A stretch of DNA of 19,037 nt from Dongia_A sp035274225 (GCA_035274225.1 DATEOK010000362.1:1-19037); one strand, 5' to 3'; counted from the first letter of the stretch, positions 1-7,898 are shown. The notes: generated from the sequence alone by a model not told the origin. Numbers and translations: made by a program.

Positions 1-1
1 C

Positions 2-274
2 AAGAGCCAGATGCAGGCGATGCAGTTGTCGTTCTTCTATTTCCTGCCGTCGCTGCTGCTGAGCGGCTTCATGTTCCCGTTCCGCGGCATGCCCATCTGG
101 GCTCAGTGGATCGGCGAAGTGCTGCCGCTGACGCACTTCCTCAGGATCATCCGCGGGGTGATGCTCAAGGGTAACGTGCCCTACGAGGTATGGCCGAACC
201 TGTGGCCGATCGCGGCTTTCATGCTGGCGGCGATGGGGCTGGCGCTGCTGCGGTACAAGCGGACCGTGGCCTAG
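2..274 (+). CDS. ABC-2 type transporter permease, C-terminal fragment (5' end outside window)
   Basis: The frame is open from the left edge of the window to the TAG ending at 274, so only about the last 90 residues are visible. They show the typical end of an ABC-2 type (DrrB/NodJ-like) export permease: hydrophobic helices FFYFLPSLLLSGFMFP and PIAAFMLAAMGLALL, separated by the family's loop FRGMPIWAQWIGEVLPLTHF followed by RIIRGVMLKG. These permeases sit in the inner membrane and pair with a separate ATPase, which would lie to the left. The substrate cannot be told from this fragment. An internal ATG at 11 opens the visible reading frame but lies inside the protein. The gene is convergent with the aldehyde dehydrogenase, with a palindromic repeat between them. 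Confidence 0.85.
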   Translation, partial: KSQMQAMQLSFFYFLPSLLLSGFMFPFRGMPIWAQWIGEVLPLTHFLRIIRGVMLKGNVPYEVWPNLWPIAAFMLAAMGLALLRYKRTVA

Positions 275-290
275 CGATCGACGTCATCGC

Positions 291-400
291 GCTGCAACTT
301 CCCCCACCCCGACCCTCCCCCGTAGCGGGGGAGGGGGACAATGAAAATGAAACATCCCCTCCCCCAACTTGGGGGAGGTTAGGGAGGGGGAAGTTGCAGC
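291..400. repeat. 110-bp palindromic repeat unit (two C/G-block hairpins inside a 15-bp inverted repeat)
   Basis: The unit is bounded by a perfect 15-bp inverted repeat, GCTGCAACTTCCCCC at 291-305 and GGGGGAAGTTGCAGC at 386-400. Inside are two hairpins. One is at 313-335 with 10-bp arms (CCCTCCCCCG and its complement) and a 3-nt loop. The other is at 358-378, CCTCCCCC and its complement around AACTT. Related units occur at 6679-6785, 13399-13502 and 17693-17713. Here it fills the gap between two convergent genes, where it could end transcription from both sides, but there is no T-run typical of an intrinsic terminator. It resembles the REP-like intergenic palindromes of alphaproteobacteria. 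The role is inferred. Confidence 0.8.
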
Positions 401-401
401 A

Positions 402-1919
402 TCAGCTGTTAGCCAGCTTGTCCCCGCCGCGCTCCCTGAAGAACGCGTCGGAATAGGGATACCACCAACCCTGCAGCTCGGCCTTGGGATCCAGCATCAC
501 CATCTTGGACTGGCGGAAGGCGTTCAATCCGAGGCGGCTGAGCGCGCGGCCCATGCCGCTGGCCTTCCAGCCGCCGAACGGCAGCGCGTCGTTGTCGCCG
601 AGGACATTGTTGACCCACACCATGCCGGCCTCCAGCCGCTCGGTCGCGGCGATCGCCTCGTCCAGGCGGTTGGTGTAGATCGCAGCGCCCAATCCGTAGC
701 GCGAGGCGTTCGAGAGCACGATCGCCTCGTCGAGCGAGCGCACCTTGATGACCGGCGCGACCGGCCCGAACAGCTCGGCGCGCACGATCGCCATGTCGGG
801 CGTGACGCCGGTCAGCACGGTCGGCTCGTAGAACCAACCGACATTGCGCCCGGCCGGCACCTTGCCGCCGCAGGCGACCCTGGCGTCTTGTGCCACCGCT
901 TGCTCGACCAGCTTCATCACCTTGTCGCGCGCCGCTTCGCTGACCAGCGGGCCGATCTCGACATTGGTAAGGCCCGGCCCGACGCGCAGCTCTTTCGTGC
1001 GCACCACCATGCGATCCACGAATGCATCGTGCACGCTCTCGTGCACCAGGATGCGCTCGGTTGCGGTGCAGACCTGGCCGGAGAGATGGAATGCCGCCGT
1101 CACCGCCGCGGCCGCCGCAACGTCCGGGTCGGCGCTGTCCATCACGATCAGCGGATCGCTGCCGCCCGCCTCGATCACGCACGGCTTCAGCCGCTCGCCA
1201 CAAGCCGCCGCAATCTTCTGGCCGGCTTCGACGCTGCCGGTGAAAGCGACCACCTTCACGCGCTCGTCGGCGATCAGCGCCTGTGCGGTGTCGGCGCCGC
1301 CGGTGAGGCAGGAGACCAACCCCGGCGGCAGGCTGGTGAAATGCTCCATGAATCTGAGGGTGCACAGCGAGGTCGCCGGCGCCGGCTTGATCACCACCGC
1401 GTTGCCGACGGCGAGTGAGGCCGCGACCGTAAAGGCCATCAGGATGATCGGGAAGTTGTACGGCAGGATGTGCGCGCTGATGCCGTAGGGGAAATACTTG
1501 GCGTATTGCAGCGAGCCCGGCGAGGTCGGGCCGGCGAGGAAGCCGCCGTCGTCGCGTGCCACCTCCGCGTAATAGCGAAAGATCGAGCCGACGTTCAGCA
1601 GCTCGCCCACCGCCTCGGTGTAGGGCTTGCCCATCTCACGGGTCATCAGCTCCGCGACCCCGCCTTGAGCATTCGCTTCCATGGCATCGGCGACGCGGTG
1701 CAAAGCGGCGGCGCGGCTCTTGGCATCCAGCGCGGCCCAGGCCTTCTGCGCGATCTGCGCTGCCTCCAGCGGCGTCCCGATGTGCCGCGCGTCGAACAGC
1801 GCGATCTTGCCCACCACGCTCAGGTCGGCGGGATTGATCACATCCTGGGTCTGCGCGCCGGGAACCGTGCGGTAGCCGCCGGAGACGAAGATCTGCGCGG
1901 CGTGGGGATCGAAGCTCAT
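402..1919 (-). CDS. NAD(P)-dependent aldehyde dehydrogenase
   Basis: A full-length (505 aa) aldehyde dehydrogenase superfamily enzyme, expected in the cytoplasm, that oxidises an aldehyde to the acid with NAD(P)+. Visible active-site features are the PYNFP motif with Asn154, KPAPA with Lys178, the FTGS cofactor turn at 226-229, the general base Glu250 in EAGGSDP, the nucleophile Cys284 in GQVCTA, and the conserved AELFGPV near 381-387. Length and motifs fit the betaine-aldehyde, aminobutyraldehyde and succinate-semialdehyde group, but substrate cannot be read from motifs alone. It is the last gene of the minus-strand operon. Its ATG overlaps the stop of the upstream cupin gene by 4 bases (ATGA), so translation is probably coupled. 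The neighbouring Pot-type importer suggests an aldehyde derived from an imported amine or similar solute (inference). Confidence 0.93.
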   Translation of the reverse strand: MSFDPHAAQIFVSGGYRTVPGAQTQDVINPADLSVVGKIALFDARHIGTPLEAAQIAQKAWAALDAKSRAAALHRVADAMEANAQGGVAELMTREMGKPYTEAVGELLNVGSIFRYYAEVARDDGGFLAGPTSPGSLQYAKYFPYGISAHILPYNFPIILMAFTVAASLAVGNAVVIKPAPATSLCTLRFMEHFTSLPPGLVSCLTGGADTAQALIADERVKVVAFTGSVEAGQKIAAACGERLKPCVIEAGGSDPLIVMDSADPDVAAAAAVTAAFHLSGQVCTATERILVHESVHDAFVDRMVVRTKELRVGPGLTNVEIGPLVSEAARDKVMKLVEQAVAQDARVACGGKVPAGRNVGWFYEPTVLTGVTPDMAIVRAELFGPVAPVIKVRSLDEAIVLSNASRYGLGAAIYTNRLDEAIAATERLEAGMVWVNNVLGDNDALPFGGWKASGMGRALSRLGLNAFRQSKMVMLDPKAELQGWWYPYSDAFFRERGGDKLANS

Positions 1920-2260
1920 CGGATCATGTAGACCTTACGGATCGTCTCGTGCACCCGGCAGGTGCCCTTCCAGCCCTGCGGGAAGAAGGCGATGGTGTCC
2001 GGCTTGATCTTGATCACCTCGCCGGACTCGTGCGTGTAGGTACAGCGGCCGAGCAGGAAATGGCAGAACTCGTCGCGCGTCACCTCGCAGCGCCAGTAGC
2101 CGGGCGTGCAGATCCAGATGCCGCTCTCGTTCTCGCCGTTCGGCCCTTTGTGCAGCAGCACGCCGGAGGTGACGGAGCGGCCCTCGATCATGGTCGGGAT
2201 CGGGCCCCAATCCTTCACCTCGGTCACGGCCTTCGGGTCATACAGAATAGGTGTCGTCAT
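1916..2260 (-). CDS. Cupin_3 (DUF861) family protein, copy 1
   Basis: A 114-aa single-domain cupin, close to the usual length of the family. The core reads WICTPGYW, DEFCHFLLGRCTYT, GEVIKIKPDT and FFPQGWKGTC, ending RKVYMIR, which is the Cupin_3 pattern also seen in EutQ- and ureidoglycine-aminohydrolase-like proteins. The biochemical role is unknown; these small cupins often bind or rearrange small metabolites. An AGGAG ribosome site lies 7 nt before the ATG (2268-2272). The gene starts 12 bp after the stop of the second cupin, and its own stop overlaps the aldehyde dehydrogenase start. It is a diverged paralogue of its upstream neighbour, so the pair may form a hetero-oligomer or act on successive intermediates (inference). 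Confidence 0.85.
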   Translation of the reverse strand: MTTPILYDPKAVTEVKDWGPIPTMIEGRSVTSGVLLHKGPNGENESGIWICTPGYWRCEVTRDEFCHFLLGRCTYTHESGEVIKIKPDTIAFFPQGWKGTCRVHETIRKVYMIR

Positions 2261-2272
2261 ATCGTTGCTCCT

Positions 2273-2635
2273 TCAGCGCAGCATATAGACGTTGCGCATG
2301 GTCTGATGAACAGTGCAGGTGCCGGTCCAACCTGCGTTGAAATGCACGCAGGTGCCGGGCCGGACCTCGATCACCTCGCCGGTGTCGCGGCGGTAAGTGG
2401 CGCGGCCGGCGATGAAATGGCAGAACTCGTCCCGCGGAATCGAGAGCGGCCAGGTGCCGGGGGTGCAGACCCACACACCCGTCTCCGGTTCGTTGTTCGG
2501 CCCCTTGAACAGCAGGCGCCCGCTCGACTTCGACGGGCCCGCCGTGCTGTTCGCCTGCTCGCCCCAATCCACGAGATCGTCGAACGACACTGCATCGTAG
2601 ATATGCGGCGCCGAGCTTTTCAGCGTGTCGGTCAC
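2273..2635 (-). CDS. Cupin_3 (DUF861) family protein, copy 2
   Basis: A 120-aa cupin paralogous to the next gene. Shared elements are KGPN, WVCTPGTW, RDEFCHFIAGRATY, GEVIEVRPGT, FNAGWTGTCTVH and the ending VYMLR. It has about 10 extra N-terminal residues. The start is a GTG that overlaps the glycosyltransferase stop by 4 bases (GTGA); no ATG upstream in frame is plausible, so translational coupling is the likely mode of expression. As with copy 1, no reaction can be assigned. The position between a GT1-like protein and an aldehyde dehydrogenase in a transporter operon suggests handling of a catabolic intermediate (inference). Confidence 0.85.
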   Translation of the reverse strand: MTDTLKSSAPHIYDAVSFDDLVDWGEQANSTAGPSKSSGRLLFKGPNNEPETGVWVCTPGTWPLSIPRDEFCHFIAGRATYRRDTGEVIEVRPGTCVHFNAGWTGTCTVHQTMRNVYMLR

Positions 2636-3924
2636 GGGTTGTAGCTCCCCTTGGTCGCGACTTCGGCCAGGATGCGCGCGGCCTTCTCTGTCCCCTTGGC
2701 CGCCTGCATGTGCTTCGCGACCTCGGCTAGTCGTTTTTTCATCGGCTGGTCCGCGATCAAGCGCGCGATCATGCCGGTCAGCTGCTCATCGGTCCAGGCA
2801 TAGCGCGGCAGCTGGTCGCCATAGCCGGTGTCGTGGATGCGCGCGGCGTTGTCGAGGCCGTCCCAGCAGAACGGCATGATCAGGGCGGGCTTGCCGAAGA
2901 ACAGCGCCTCGTTGAAGCTGTTATTGCCGCCGTGATGGATGAAGAGATCGACGTGCGGGATGACGGCCGGCTGCGGGAACCAGGATTCCAGGTGCACGTT
3001 GCCCGGCACATTCGTGTACTCGCCGATATAGTCGCCAACATTCATCAGGAAGCGGTACGGCAGCCTGGCGAACAGCGCGATCATGCGCTGGTAGAGCTCG
3101 ACGTCGGCGGCGCCGAGCGAGCCGTAGCTGACATAGATCAGCGGCTTATCGTTGTTGGTCTTGAATTGCGGCACCTGATAGGTGCCCTCGTCGCGCACGC
3201 AGCCCTCGAGATACTGGAACTGCTTCGGGCTCAGCGGATGCCGCCGCTTGAAGGCCAGCGGCTTCGGATAGAGCAGCAGGTTCATCGCCGGCGAGGCCTC
3301 GAAGAACTGGCCGAGCGGATAAGGCTCGTGGCCGACCTTGGCCAGGAACTCGTTGAAGCGCGCATGGGTCGGCTTCACCAGCTCCAGGAAGCGGTCATCA
3401 AACTTCTTGAAGCCGGCCTTGTCGTTCTCGTGGCAGCCCGACAGATGCGGCGGGATGTCGGGATCGGGGATCTCGTTCTCCGAGCAGGAGATGATGCGCA
3501 CCCATGGGCAGCCGGCGCGCTTGATCGCCGGGAACAGGATCACGTTGTCGACCGCGACCAGGTCAGGCTTGATGCGCTGCAGGTGCGCGTTCAGCGCGTC
3601 CTCGGCGATGATCGCGGAATCGACGATCGCCTCCCACACCGGGATGACGTAGGTCGGCAGCTGGTCGATCGGCGACAGCTTGAAGTGCGGCTTCTTCTCG
3701 GCAATGAAATTGGCCCAGAACTTGGCGATCTCCTCGTCCGACATGCCGCCCGACATGTCGACCAGGTTCTCCTCGAAGCCGTACTTCTCGAACACGCCCT
3801 TGAAGCCGCGGTCGCACACGAACACCGGGTTGTGCCCGTCCTTCCGCAATTGCTGCGCGATGCCGACGCAGTTCAGCGCCGGGCCGAAAGCGGCCTCCGG
3901 AAACAATACGATCGTCTTGCCCAT
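2632..3924 (-). CDS. GT1-family (YjiC/MGT-like) glycosyltransferase homologue, copy A
   Basis: A 430-aa GT-B fold protein of the UDP-glycosyltransferase/macrolide glycosyltransferase type. The C-terminal donor-site region is clear: SWFPQPAVIPHVDLFIHHGG, then NNSFNEAL, then GKPALIMPFCWDGLDNAAR (about 315-362), with HHGGNNS at 330-336. The N-terminal half has VDNVILFPAI (125-134), whose Asp matches the acceptor-side Asp of the family. The N-terminal loop that normally holds the catalytic His reads PEAAFGPALNCV, so Phe13 stands at that position. There is no signal peptide. The ATG at 3924 has a strong AGGAGG 7 nt upstream (3932-3937), 15 bp after the ATPase stop, so it belongs to the importer operon. 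It aligns without gaps with the gene at 8965 over 400 residues, about 54% identical by hand count. Acceptor and donor are unknown. Confidence 0.88.
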   Translation of the reverse strand: MGKTIVLFPEAAFGPALNCVGIAQQLRKDGHNPVFVCDRGFKGVFEKYGFEENLVDMSGGMSDEEIAKFWANFIAEKKPHFKLSPIDQLPTYVIPVWEAIVDSAIIAEDALNAHLQRIKPDLVAVDNVILFPAIKRAGCPWVRIISCSENEIPDPDIPPHLSGCHENDKAGFKKFDDRFLELVKPTHARFNEFLAKVGHEPYPLGQFFEASPAMNLLLYPKPLAFKRRHPLSPKQFQYLEGCVRDEGTYQVPQFKTNNDKPLIYVSYGSLGAADVELYQRMIALFARLPYRFLMNVGDYIGEYTNVPGNVHLESWFPQPAVIPHVDLFIHHGGNNSFNEALFFGKPALIMPFCWDGLDNAARIHDTGYGDQLPRYAWTDEQLTGMIARLIADQPMKKRLAEVAKHMQAAKGTEKAARILAEVATKGSYNP

Positions 3925-3939
3925 GAACGCTCCTCCTAC

Positions 3940-4992
3940 TCAATCCTTCAAGATCACGGCCTGGTCAGCCTGCCAGTTCAGCCACACCTGCTGCCCGCGC
4001 GCCAGCTTGGCCGACAGGGGGTGGCCCGCCGCCAGCCGCGCCACCATCGGCCGCGGCAGGTTCGGCACCGCAACGTGCGCGATCACATCCTGACCGAGGA
4101 AGGCGGCGCCCTCGACCTTGCCTTGGACCGTTGCGCCGACGGCTGTGTCCATCACGCGCACGCGCTCTGGCCGAATCGCCAAGGCGGCCGGACCATCGGC
4201 GACACCGTTCGGCGCCGGCAGGCGGCCAAGGCCCGGCGCTTCGAAGCCGCTCGCCGCGACCGCGCCGTCGATGAAGTTCATCAGGCCGATGAAATCCGCG
4301 GCGAAGCGATTGACCGGCTTGTCGTAGAGCTCGCGCGGTGTCGCCAGCTGGACGACCCGGCCGCGATCCAGTAGCGCGATGCGGTCGGCCAGAGTCAGCG
4401 CCTCCTCCTGGTCGTGCGTCACCACCACGAAGGCGATGCCGGTATCCTGTTGCAGGCGCTTGAGCTCGATCTGCATCTGCTCGCGCAGCTTGCGGTCGAG
4501 CGCGCCAAGCGGCTCATCGAGCAGCAGCACCTTGGGCCGCTTCACCAGCGCGCGGGCCAGCGCGATGCGCTGGCGCTGACCGCCGGACAGCTGCCCCGGC
4601 TTGCGTGCGGCATAGTCGGCCATGCGCACCATGGCGAGCGCCTGCTCGACGCGTTTCTTCAGCTCGGCGCCCTGCAGCCCTTCCATTTCCAGTCCATAGG
4701 CGACATTGCCGAACGACGTCATGTGCGGGAACAGGGCGTAGGACTGGAACATCAGGTTGACTGGCCGACGATTGGCCTTGAGCTCGGTGATGTCCGCGCC
4801 CGCGAGGCGCACCCGGCCCTCGTCCGGCGCCTCGAAGCCGGCGATCACGCGCAGCAGGGTGGTCTTGCCGCAGCCCGAGGGGCCGAGGATGGCGAAGAAC
4901 TCGCCGTCCTTGACCTCGAGCGAGATCTTGTCGACCGCGGTGACCGGGCCGAAGCGCTTGGTGACGCCGTCGATCTGCAGCAGCGTCGTCAT
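3940..4992 (-). CDS. Pot-type ABC importer ATPase (PotA-like)
   Basis: A 350-aa ATPase that powers import through the two permeases encoded just upstream. Visible motifs are Walker A GPSGCGKTT (37-45), Q-loop Gln83 in MFQSYALFPH, signature LSGGQRQR (135-142), Walker B VLLLDEP (155-161), D-loop GALD, and switch His193 in VTHDQEEA. A C-terminal TOBE-type region follows from about residue 275, containing AIRPERVRV, as in the PotA/PotG/FbpC families. The chosen ATG (MTTLLQIDGV) overlaps the PotC-like stop by 4 bases (ATGA at 4989-4992). The same frame stays open upstream to 5748, but that stretch is only the shadow of the permease gene. Confidence 0.95.
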   Translation of the reverse strand: MTTLLQIDGVTKRFGPVTAVDKISLEVKDGEFFAILGPSGCGKTTLLRVIAGFEAPDEGRVRLAGADITELKANRRPVNLMFQSYALFPHMTSFGNVAYGLEMEGLQGAELKKRVEQALAMVRMADYAARKPGQLSGGQRQRIALARALVKRPKVLLLDEPLGALDRKLREQMQIELKRLQQDTGIAFVVVTHDQEEALTLADRIALLDRGRVVQLATPRELYDKPVNRFAADFIGLMNFIDGAVAASGFEAPGLGRLPAPNGVADGPAALAIRPERVRVMDTAVGATVQGKVEGAAFLGQDVIAHVAVPNLPRPMVARLAAGHPLSAKLARGQQVWLNWQADQAVILKD

Positions 4993-5774
4993 GCCACCGC
5001 CTCGCGGTTGAGCCGCTGCGACAGCAGCACCAGGAAGAAGCTGAAGCCGATCACGATGGTGGCGATGGCGTTGATCTCCGGCGTCACGCCGAAGCGGATC
5101 ATGGCGTAGATCTGCATTGGAAAAGTGGTCGAGCCCTGCCCTGCGCCGGCGGTGAAGTAGGCGATGATGAATTCGTCGATCGACAGCGTGAAGGACAGCA
5201 GCGCCGCCGCCACCACGCCCGGTGCGATCACCGGCAGGGTGACGCGGCGGAAGGTCGTGACCTCGCTGGCGCCGAGATCGATCGAGGCCTCGACGATCGA
5301 GCGGTCGAAGTTCTTCAACCGCGTGCGCACCACCATGCAGACAAAGGCGATGTTGAACACGGCGTGGGACAGCACGATGGAATGGAGGCCGAGGCTCATG
5401 TTGAGCAGCGTATAGAAGCTGAGCAGCGCGATCGCCAGCACGATGTCGGGAATGATCATCGGCGCCGCCACCAGGGCATCGAGCCAGGGATTCGGCTTGC
5501 CCTCCTCCAGCCCCATCGCCAGCAAGGTGCCGATCGCGGTCGAGATGATGGTCGACGCCACCGCGACGATCAGCGAGTTGCCGGCTGCCGACAGGATCTT
5601 CGGATTGGCGATGAGCTTGCCGTACCATTCGGTCGAGAAACCGGTCCACGCGGTCGGCAAGCCGCTTTTGTTGAAGGAGAGCACGATCAGCACCAGGATC
5701 GGCACATAGAGAAAGACATAGACCAGCCCGAGATGGGTGTTCAGCCACAGCCGGATCGGATCGCGCGCGATCAT
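4989..5774 (-). CDS. Pot-type ABC importer permease 2 (PotC-like)
   Basis: A 261-aa inner-membrane permease, the normal length for PotC-like proteins. It starts MIARDPIRLW, and a first membrane helix (GLVYVFLYVPILVLIVLSF) follows. The ATPase-contacting EAA loop is clear at 162-181 (EASIDLGAS, TTFRRVTLP), and the PotC-type segment SIDEFIIAYFTAG follows at about 198-210. About six membrane helices are expected. Both ends are coupled by 4-base ATGA overlaps, to the PotB-like gene upstream and the ATPase downstream, so the three import-complex genes are probably translated together. Confidence 0.94.
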   Translation of the reverse strand: MIARDPIRLWLNTHLGLVYVFLYVPILVLIVLSFNKSGLPTAWTGFSTEWYGKLIANPKILSAAGNSLIVAVASTIISTAIGTLLAMGLEEGKPNPWLDALVAAPMIIPDIVLAIALLSFYTLLNMSLGLHSIVLSHAVFNIAFVCMVVRTRLKNFDRSIVEASIDLGASEVTTFRRVTLPVIAPGVVAAALLSFTLSIDEFIIAYFTAGAGQGSTTFPMQIYAMIRFGVTPEINAIATIVIGFSFFLVLLSQRLNREAVA

Positions 5775-6646
5775 GCCGCGGCCCTCGCCGGTTCCGGCGC
5801 GATGCGCGCTTCGCTCTCGCCGGAAGCGCGAGCCGACAGGATCGCCTGCCCGAATAGCAGCGCCAGCATGATAACGACCAGGATGAAGCCGAGCGCCGAG
5901 CCCATCGGCCAGTCGCGCGCCGAGAGATACTGACTGTAGATGAGGTTGCCGAGCATCGGCCGCTGGCCGCCGCCGAGCAGGTCGGGCGTGACGAAGTTGC
6001 CGATCGACAGCACGAACACGAACACTGCGCCCGCCGCGATGCCCGGCACCGTCAGCGGCAGCGTCACGCGCCGGAACGTGGTCCAGGCCGAGCCGCCGAG
6101 ATCGAACGAGGCCTCGCGCAGTTCCGGCCCCAGGCGCGAGATCGAGCTGTAGAGCGCCAGGATCACGAACGGCACGTAGTTGTAGACGAGGCCGAGCACG
6201 ATCGCGAACGCGTTGTAGAGCAGCGGCAGCGGCGCGTCGATCACGCCGGCCGCCTCTAGGCTTCGGTTGATCAGTCCCTCGTTGTTGAGCAGCACGATCC
6301 AGGCATAAGTGCGGATGAGGTAGTTGCTCCAGAACGGCAGCATTACCAGCACCAGCAACGCCATCTGCCGGTTCTTCGGCTGCTGCGCGATGGCATAGGC
6401 GGCGGGATAGCCGATCAGCAGCGCCACCAGCGTCGCTGTCCCGGCGATGCGCACCGAATCCAGGAAGATGCGCGCGAACAGCGAGCTGGCGGCGCGGCCG
6501 TAATTCTCCAGCGTCGCGTCATAGACGATGCCGCCATAGGTGCCGCGCTCGAACAGGCTGTAAGCGAAGATGATGAGGCACGGCGCGACCAGGAACAGGG
6601 CGAGGTAGCCCAGGCCGGGTGCGAGCAAGACGAGCCGGCGCGTCAT
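5771..6646 (-). CDS. Pot-type ABC importer permease 1 (PotB-like)
   Basis: A 291-aa inner-membrane permease with the EAA loop at 178-197 (EASFDLGGSAWTTFRRVTLP) and the PotB-like segment NNEGLINRSLEAAGV in its middle. The frame is open up to an ATG at 6757, but those 37 extra residues (including PLPNPPPNWGRG) are translated palindromic repeat. I therefore start at ATG 6646 (MTRRLVLLAPGLGYLALF), directly before the first membrane helix. The ribosome site before this ATG is weak; a GTG at 6667 is an alternative. The gene is separated from the binding-protein gene by 167 bp holding a repeat pair, the only large gap within the operon. Its stop overlaps the PotC-like start (ATGA). Confidence 0.92.
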   Translation of the reverse strand: MTRRLVLLAPGLGYLALFLVAPCLIIFAYSLFERGTYGGIVYDATLENYGRAASSLFARIFLDSVRIAGTATLVALLIGYPAAYAIAQQPKNRQMALLVLVMLPFWSNYLIRTYAWIVLLNNEGLINRSLEAAGVIDAPLPLLYNAFAIVLGLVYNYVPFVILALYSSISRLGPELREASFDLGGSAWTTFRRVTLPLTVPGIAAGAVFVFVLSIGNFVTPDLLGGGQRPMLGNLIYSQYLSARDWPMGSALGFILVVIMLALLFGQAILSARASGESEARIAPEPARAAA

Positions 6647-6678
6647 TTCGAAACACTGACCGGACACGCAGCGAAATC

Positions 6679-6785
6679 CCCTCCCCCAATTTGGGGGAGG
6701 GTTAGGGAGGGGGAAGCCGCGTTTCGATGGCCCGCAATCTTCGCTCGCTTCCCCCACCCCGACCCTCCCCCAAGTTGGGGGAGGG
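6679..6785. repeat. Pair of inverted C/G-block palindromes between binding protein and permease genes
   Basis: Two hairpin units face each other. One is at 6679-6701 (CCCTCCCCCAA and TTGGGGGAGGG, 11-bp arms, 1-nt centre). The other is at 6763-6785, with the same arms. Their tails GGGGGAAGC (6709-6717) and GCTTCCCCC (6747-6755) form a further 9-bp inverted repeat around a 29-nt spacer, so the whole region can fold on itself. This tail-to-tail order is the opposite of the unit at 291-400 and the same as the one at 13399-13502. Lying between an abundant-type binding protein gene and its permeases, it could stabilise the upstream message or reduce read-through, as REP elements do in malEFG (established for enterics, inferred here). 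Confidence 0.8.
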
Positions 6786-6813
6786 GGGATGAGGTTCTGT
6801 TGTCCAAGCGAGC

Positions 6814-7860
6814 CTACTGAAACGTGATCTCGGTCACGGTCTGGGTGTAGAGCTTCTGCCCGTCGCCCAGGTCGCGCAGCTGTTCCTCCTTCATCAGGTC
6901 AGCCGGTGAAATGCCGATGTTGGGGAACTGCGTGATCAGCGCGGGGTCGAGCGACTCCATCGCCTTCTGGTTCGGCACCTTGTAGAGGATGTTCTCTGCC
7001 ACCCACTTATGCACGTCCGGCCGCAGCACGTAGTTGATGAAGGCCATCGCGGCATCCTTGTTCTCCGAGGCCGCGGTCACCGTCATGGTGTCGACCCACA
7101 TGTCGCTGCCTTCCTTGGGCACCACGAACTTGATCGCCGGATTCTCCGCGATGCCGTAGTTGCACCAGCCGTCCCAGGCATGGACCAGGCTCGCCTCGCC
7201 CGACACCAGCTTGGAATAGAAGGTGGTGTCGTCATAGGCGAGCAGCGACTTCTTGGCTTCCGTCAGCAGCTCCTTGGCCTTGCCGACTTCCGCCTCGTCG
7301 ACGGAATTGACCGAGTAGCCGAGCGCCTTCAGGCCCGCCGCCATCAGCCAGCGGTCGGTCTTGAGCATGGTGATCTTGCCCTTGAGCGCGTCGGCCGGCT
7401 TCAGCATGTCCATCCAGCTGGACGGCGCCGGATTGACCAGGTCGCTGCGATAGCACAGGCCCGTGGTGCCCCAGGCATAGGGCACGGAGAAATGGTTGCC
7501 CGGATCGTAGGCAAGCTTCTGCGCCTCGGGATACAGGTTGGCAAGGTTCGGGATCTTGGCCGGGTCGAGGTCGGCGATCAGGTTCAGCTTCTTCAGCGCC
7601 TCGGCGAAGGGCGAGGACACGAACAGCACGTCGTAACCCTTGCCGCCGCCGGCGGTCACCTTGCCCATGATCTCTTCGTTGGTGGCATGGACCGACATCT
7701 CCGCCTCGATGCCGGTGTCCTTCTTGAAGTTCTCCAACAGCTCCTTCGGCATGTAGCCGTCCCAGTTGGAGATCACGATCTTGCCCTCGGCGAACGCCGC
7801 GCCGCTGACGCCGCACATCAGGGCCGCCACCAAGGCGGCCTTCGTCACCAGTCGTTTCAT
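6814..7860 (-). CDS. Periplasmic substrate-binding protein of Pot-type importer (PotD-like)
   Basis: A 348-aa extracytoplasmic solute receptor, first gene of the importer operon. Residues 1-24 form a signal peptide (MKRLVTKAALVAALMCGVSG, then AAFA before EGK). The mature part follows the PotD pattern: ISNWDGYMPKELLENFKKDTG, PYAWGTTGL, HAWDGW (about 227-232), EGSDMWVDTM (250-259) and NYVLRPDVHKWVAENI. Trp229, Trp255 and Asp257 match ligand-contacting positions I recall from E. coli PotD, but the position of PotD Glu171 is Trp here, so the ligand may not be spermidine or putrescine. The start at 7860 gives a proper signal peptide and has GGGAG a few bases upstream; an open frame further upstream to 8010 is not plausible. 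A sigma70-like promoter lies about 70 bp upstream. Confidence 0.93.
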   Translation of the reverse strand: MKRLVTKAALVAALMCGVSGAAFAEGKIVISNWDGYMPKELLENFKKDTGIEAEMSVHATNEEIMGKVTAGGGKGYDVLFVSSPFAEALKKLNLIADLDPAKIPNLANLYPEAQKLAYDPGNHFSVPYAWGTTGLCYRSDLVNPAPSSWMDMLKPADALKGKITMLKTDRWLMAAGLKALGYSVNSVDEAEVGKAKELLTEAKKSLLAYDDTTFYSKLVSGEASLVHAWDGWCNYGIAENPAIKFVVPKEGSDMWVDTMTVTAASENKDAAMAFINYVLRPDVHKWVAENILYKVPNQKAMESLDPALITQFPNIGISPADLMKEEQLRDLGDGQKLYTQTVTEITFQ

Positions 7861-7898
7861 GAAAAGTCTCCCGCTCCCTTTGTCTGCTTTGCGCCCCT

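Noticed and set aside
291..400. Insertion sequence or MITE, because of the 15-bp terminal inverted repeats
   Set aside because: No transposase and no target-site duplication is seen at the ends (bases 290 and 401 differ), and related units elsewhere lack these ends. Kept as a palindromic repeat.
2833..4374. Long plus-strand open frame (513 codons)
   Set aside because: It is antisense to the GT1-like and ATPase genes, spans the boundary between them, and shows only shadow-type composition.
3940..5748. Possible fusion of the ATPase with an extra N-terminal domain
   Set aside because: The extra 252 residues are the PotC-like gene read in another frame. The ATPase has a proper start at 4992 with an ATGA overlap.
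6679..6785. CRISPR-like repeat
   Set aside because: Only two copies in opposite orientation, with self-complementary C/G blocks and no series of regular spacers.
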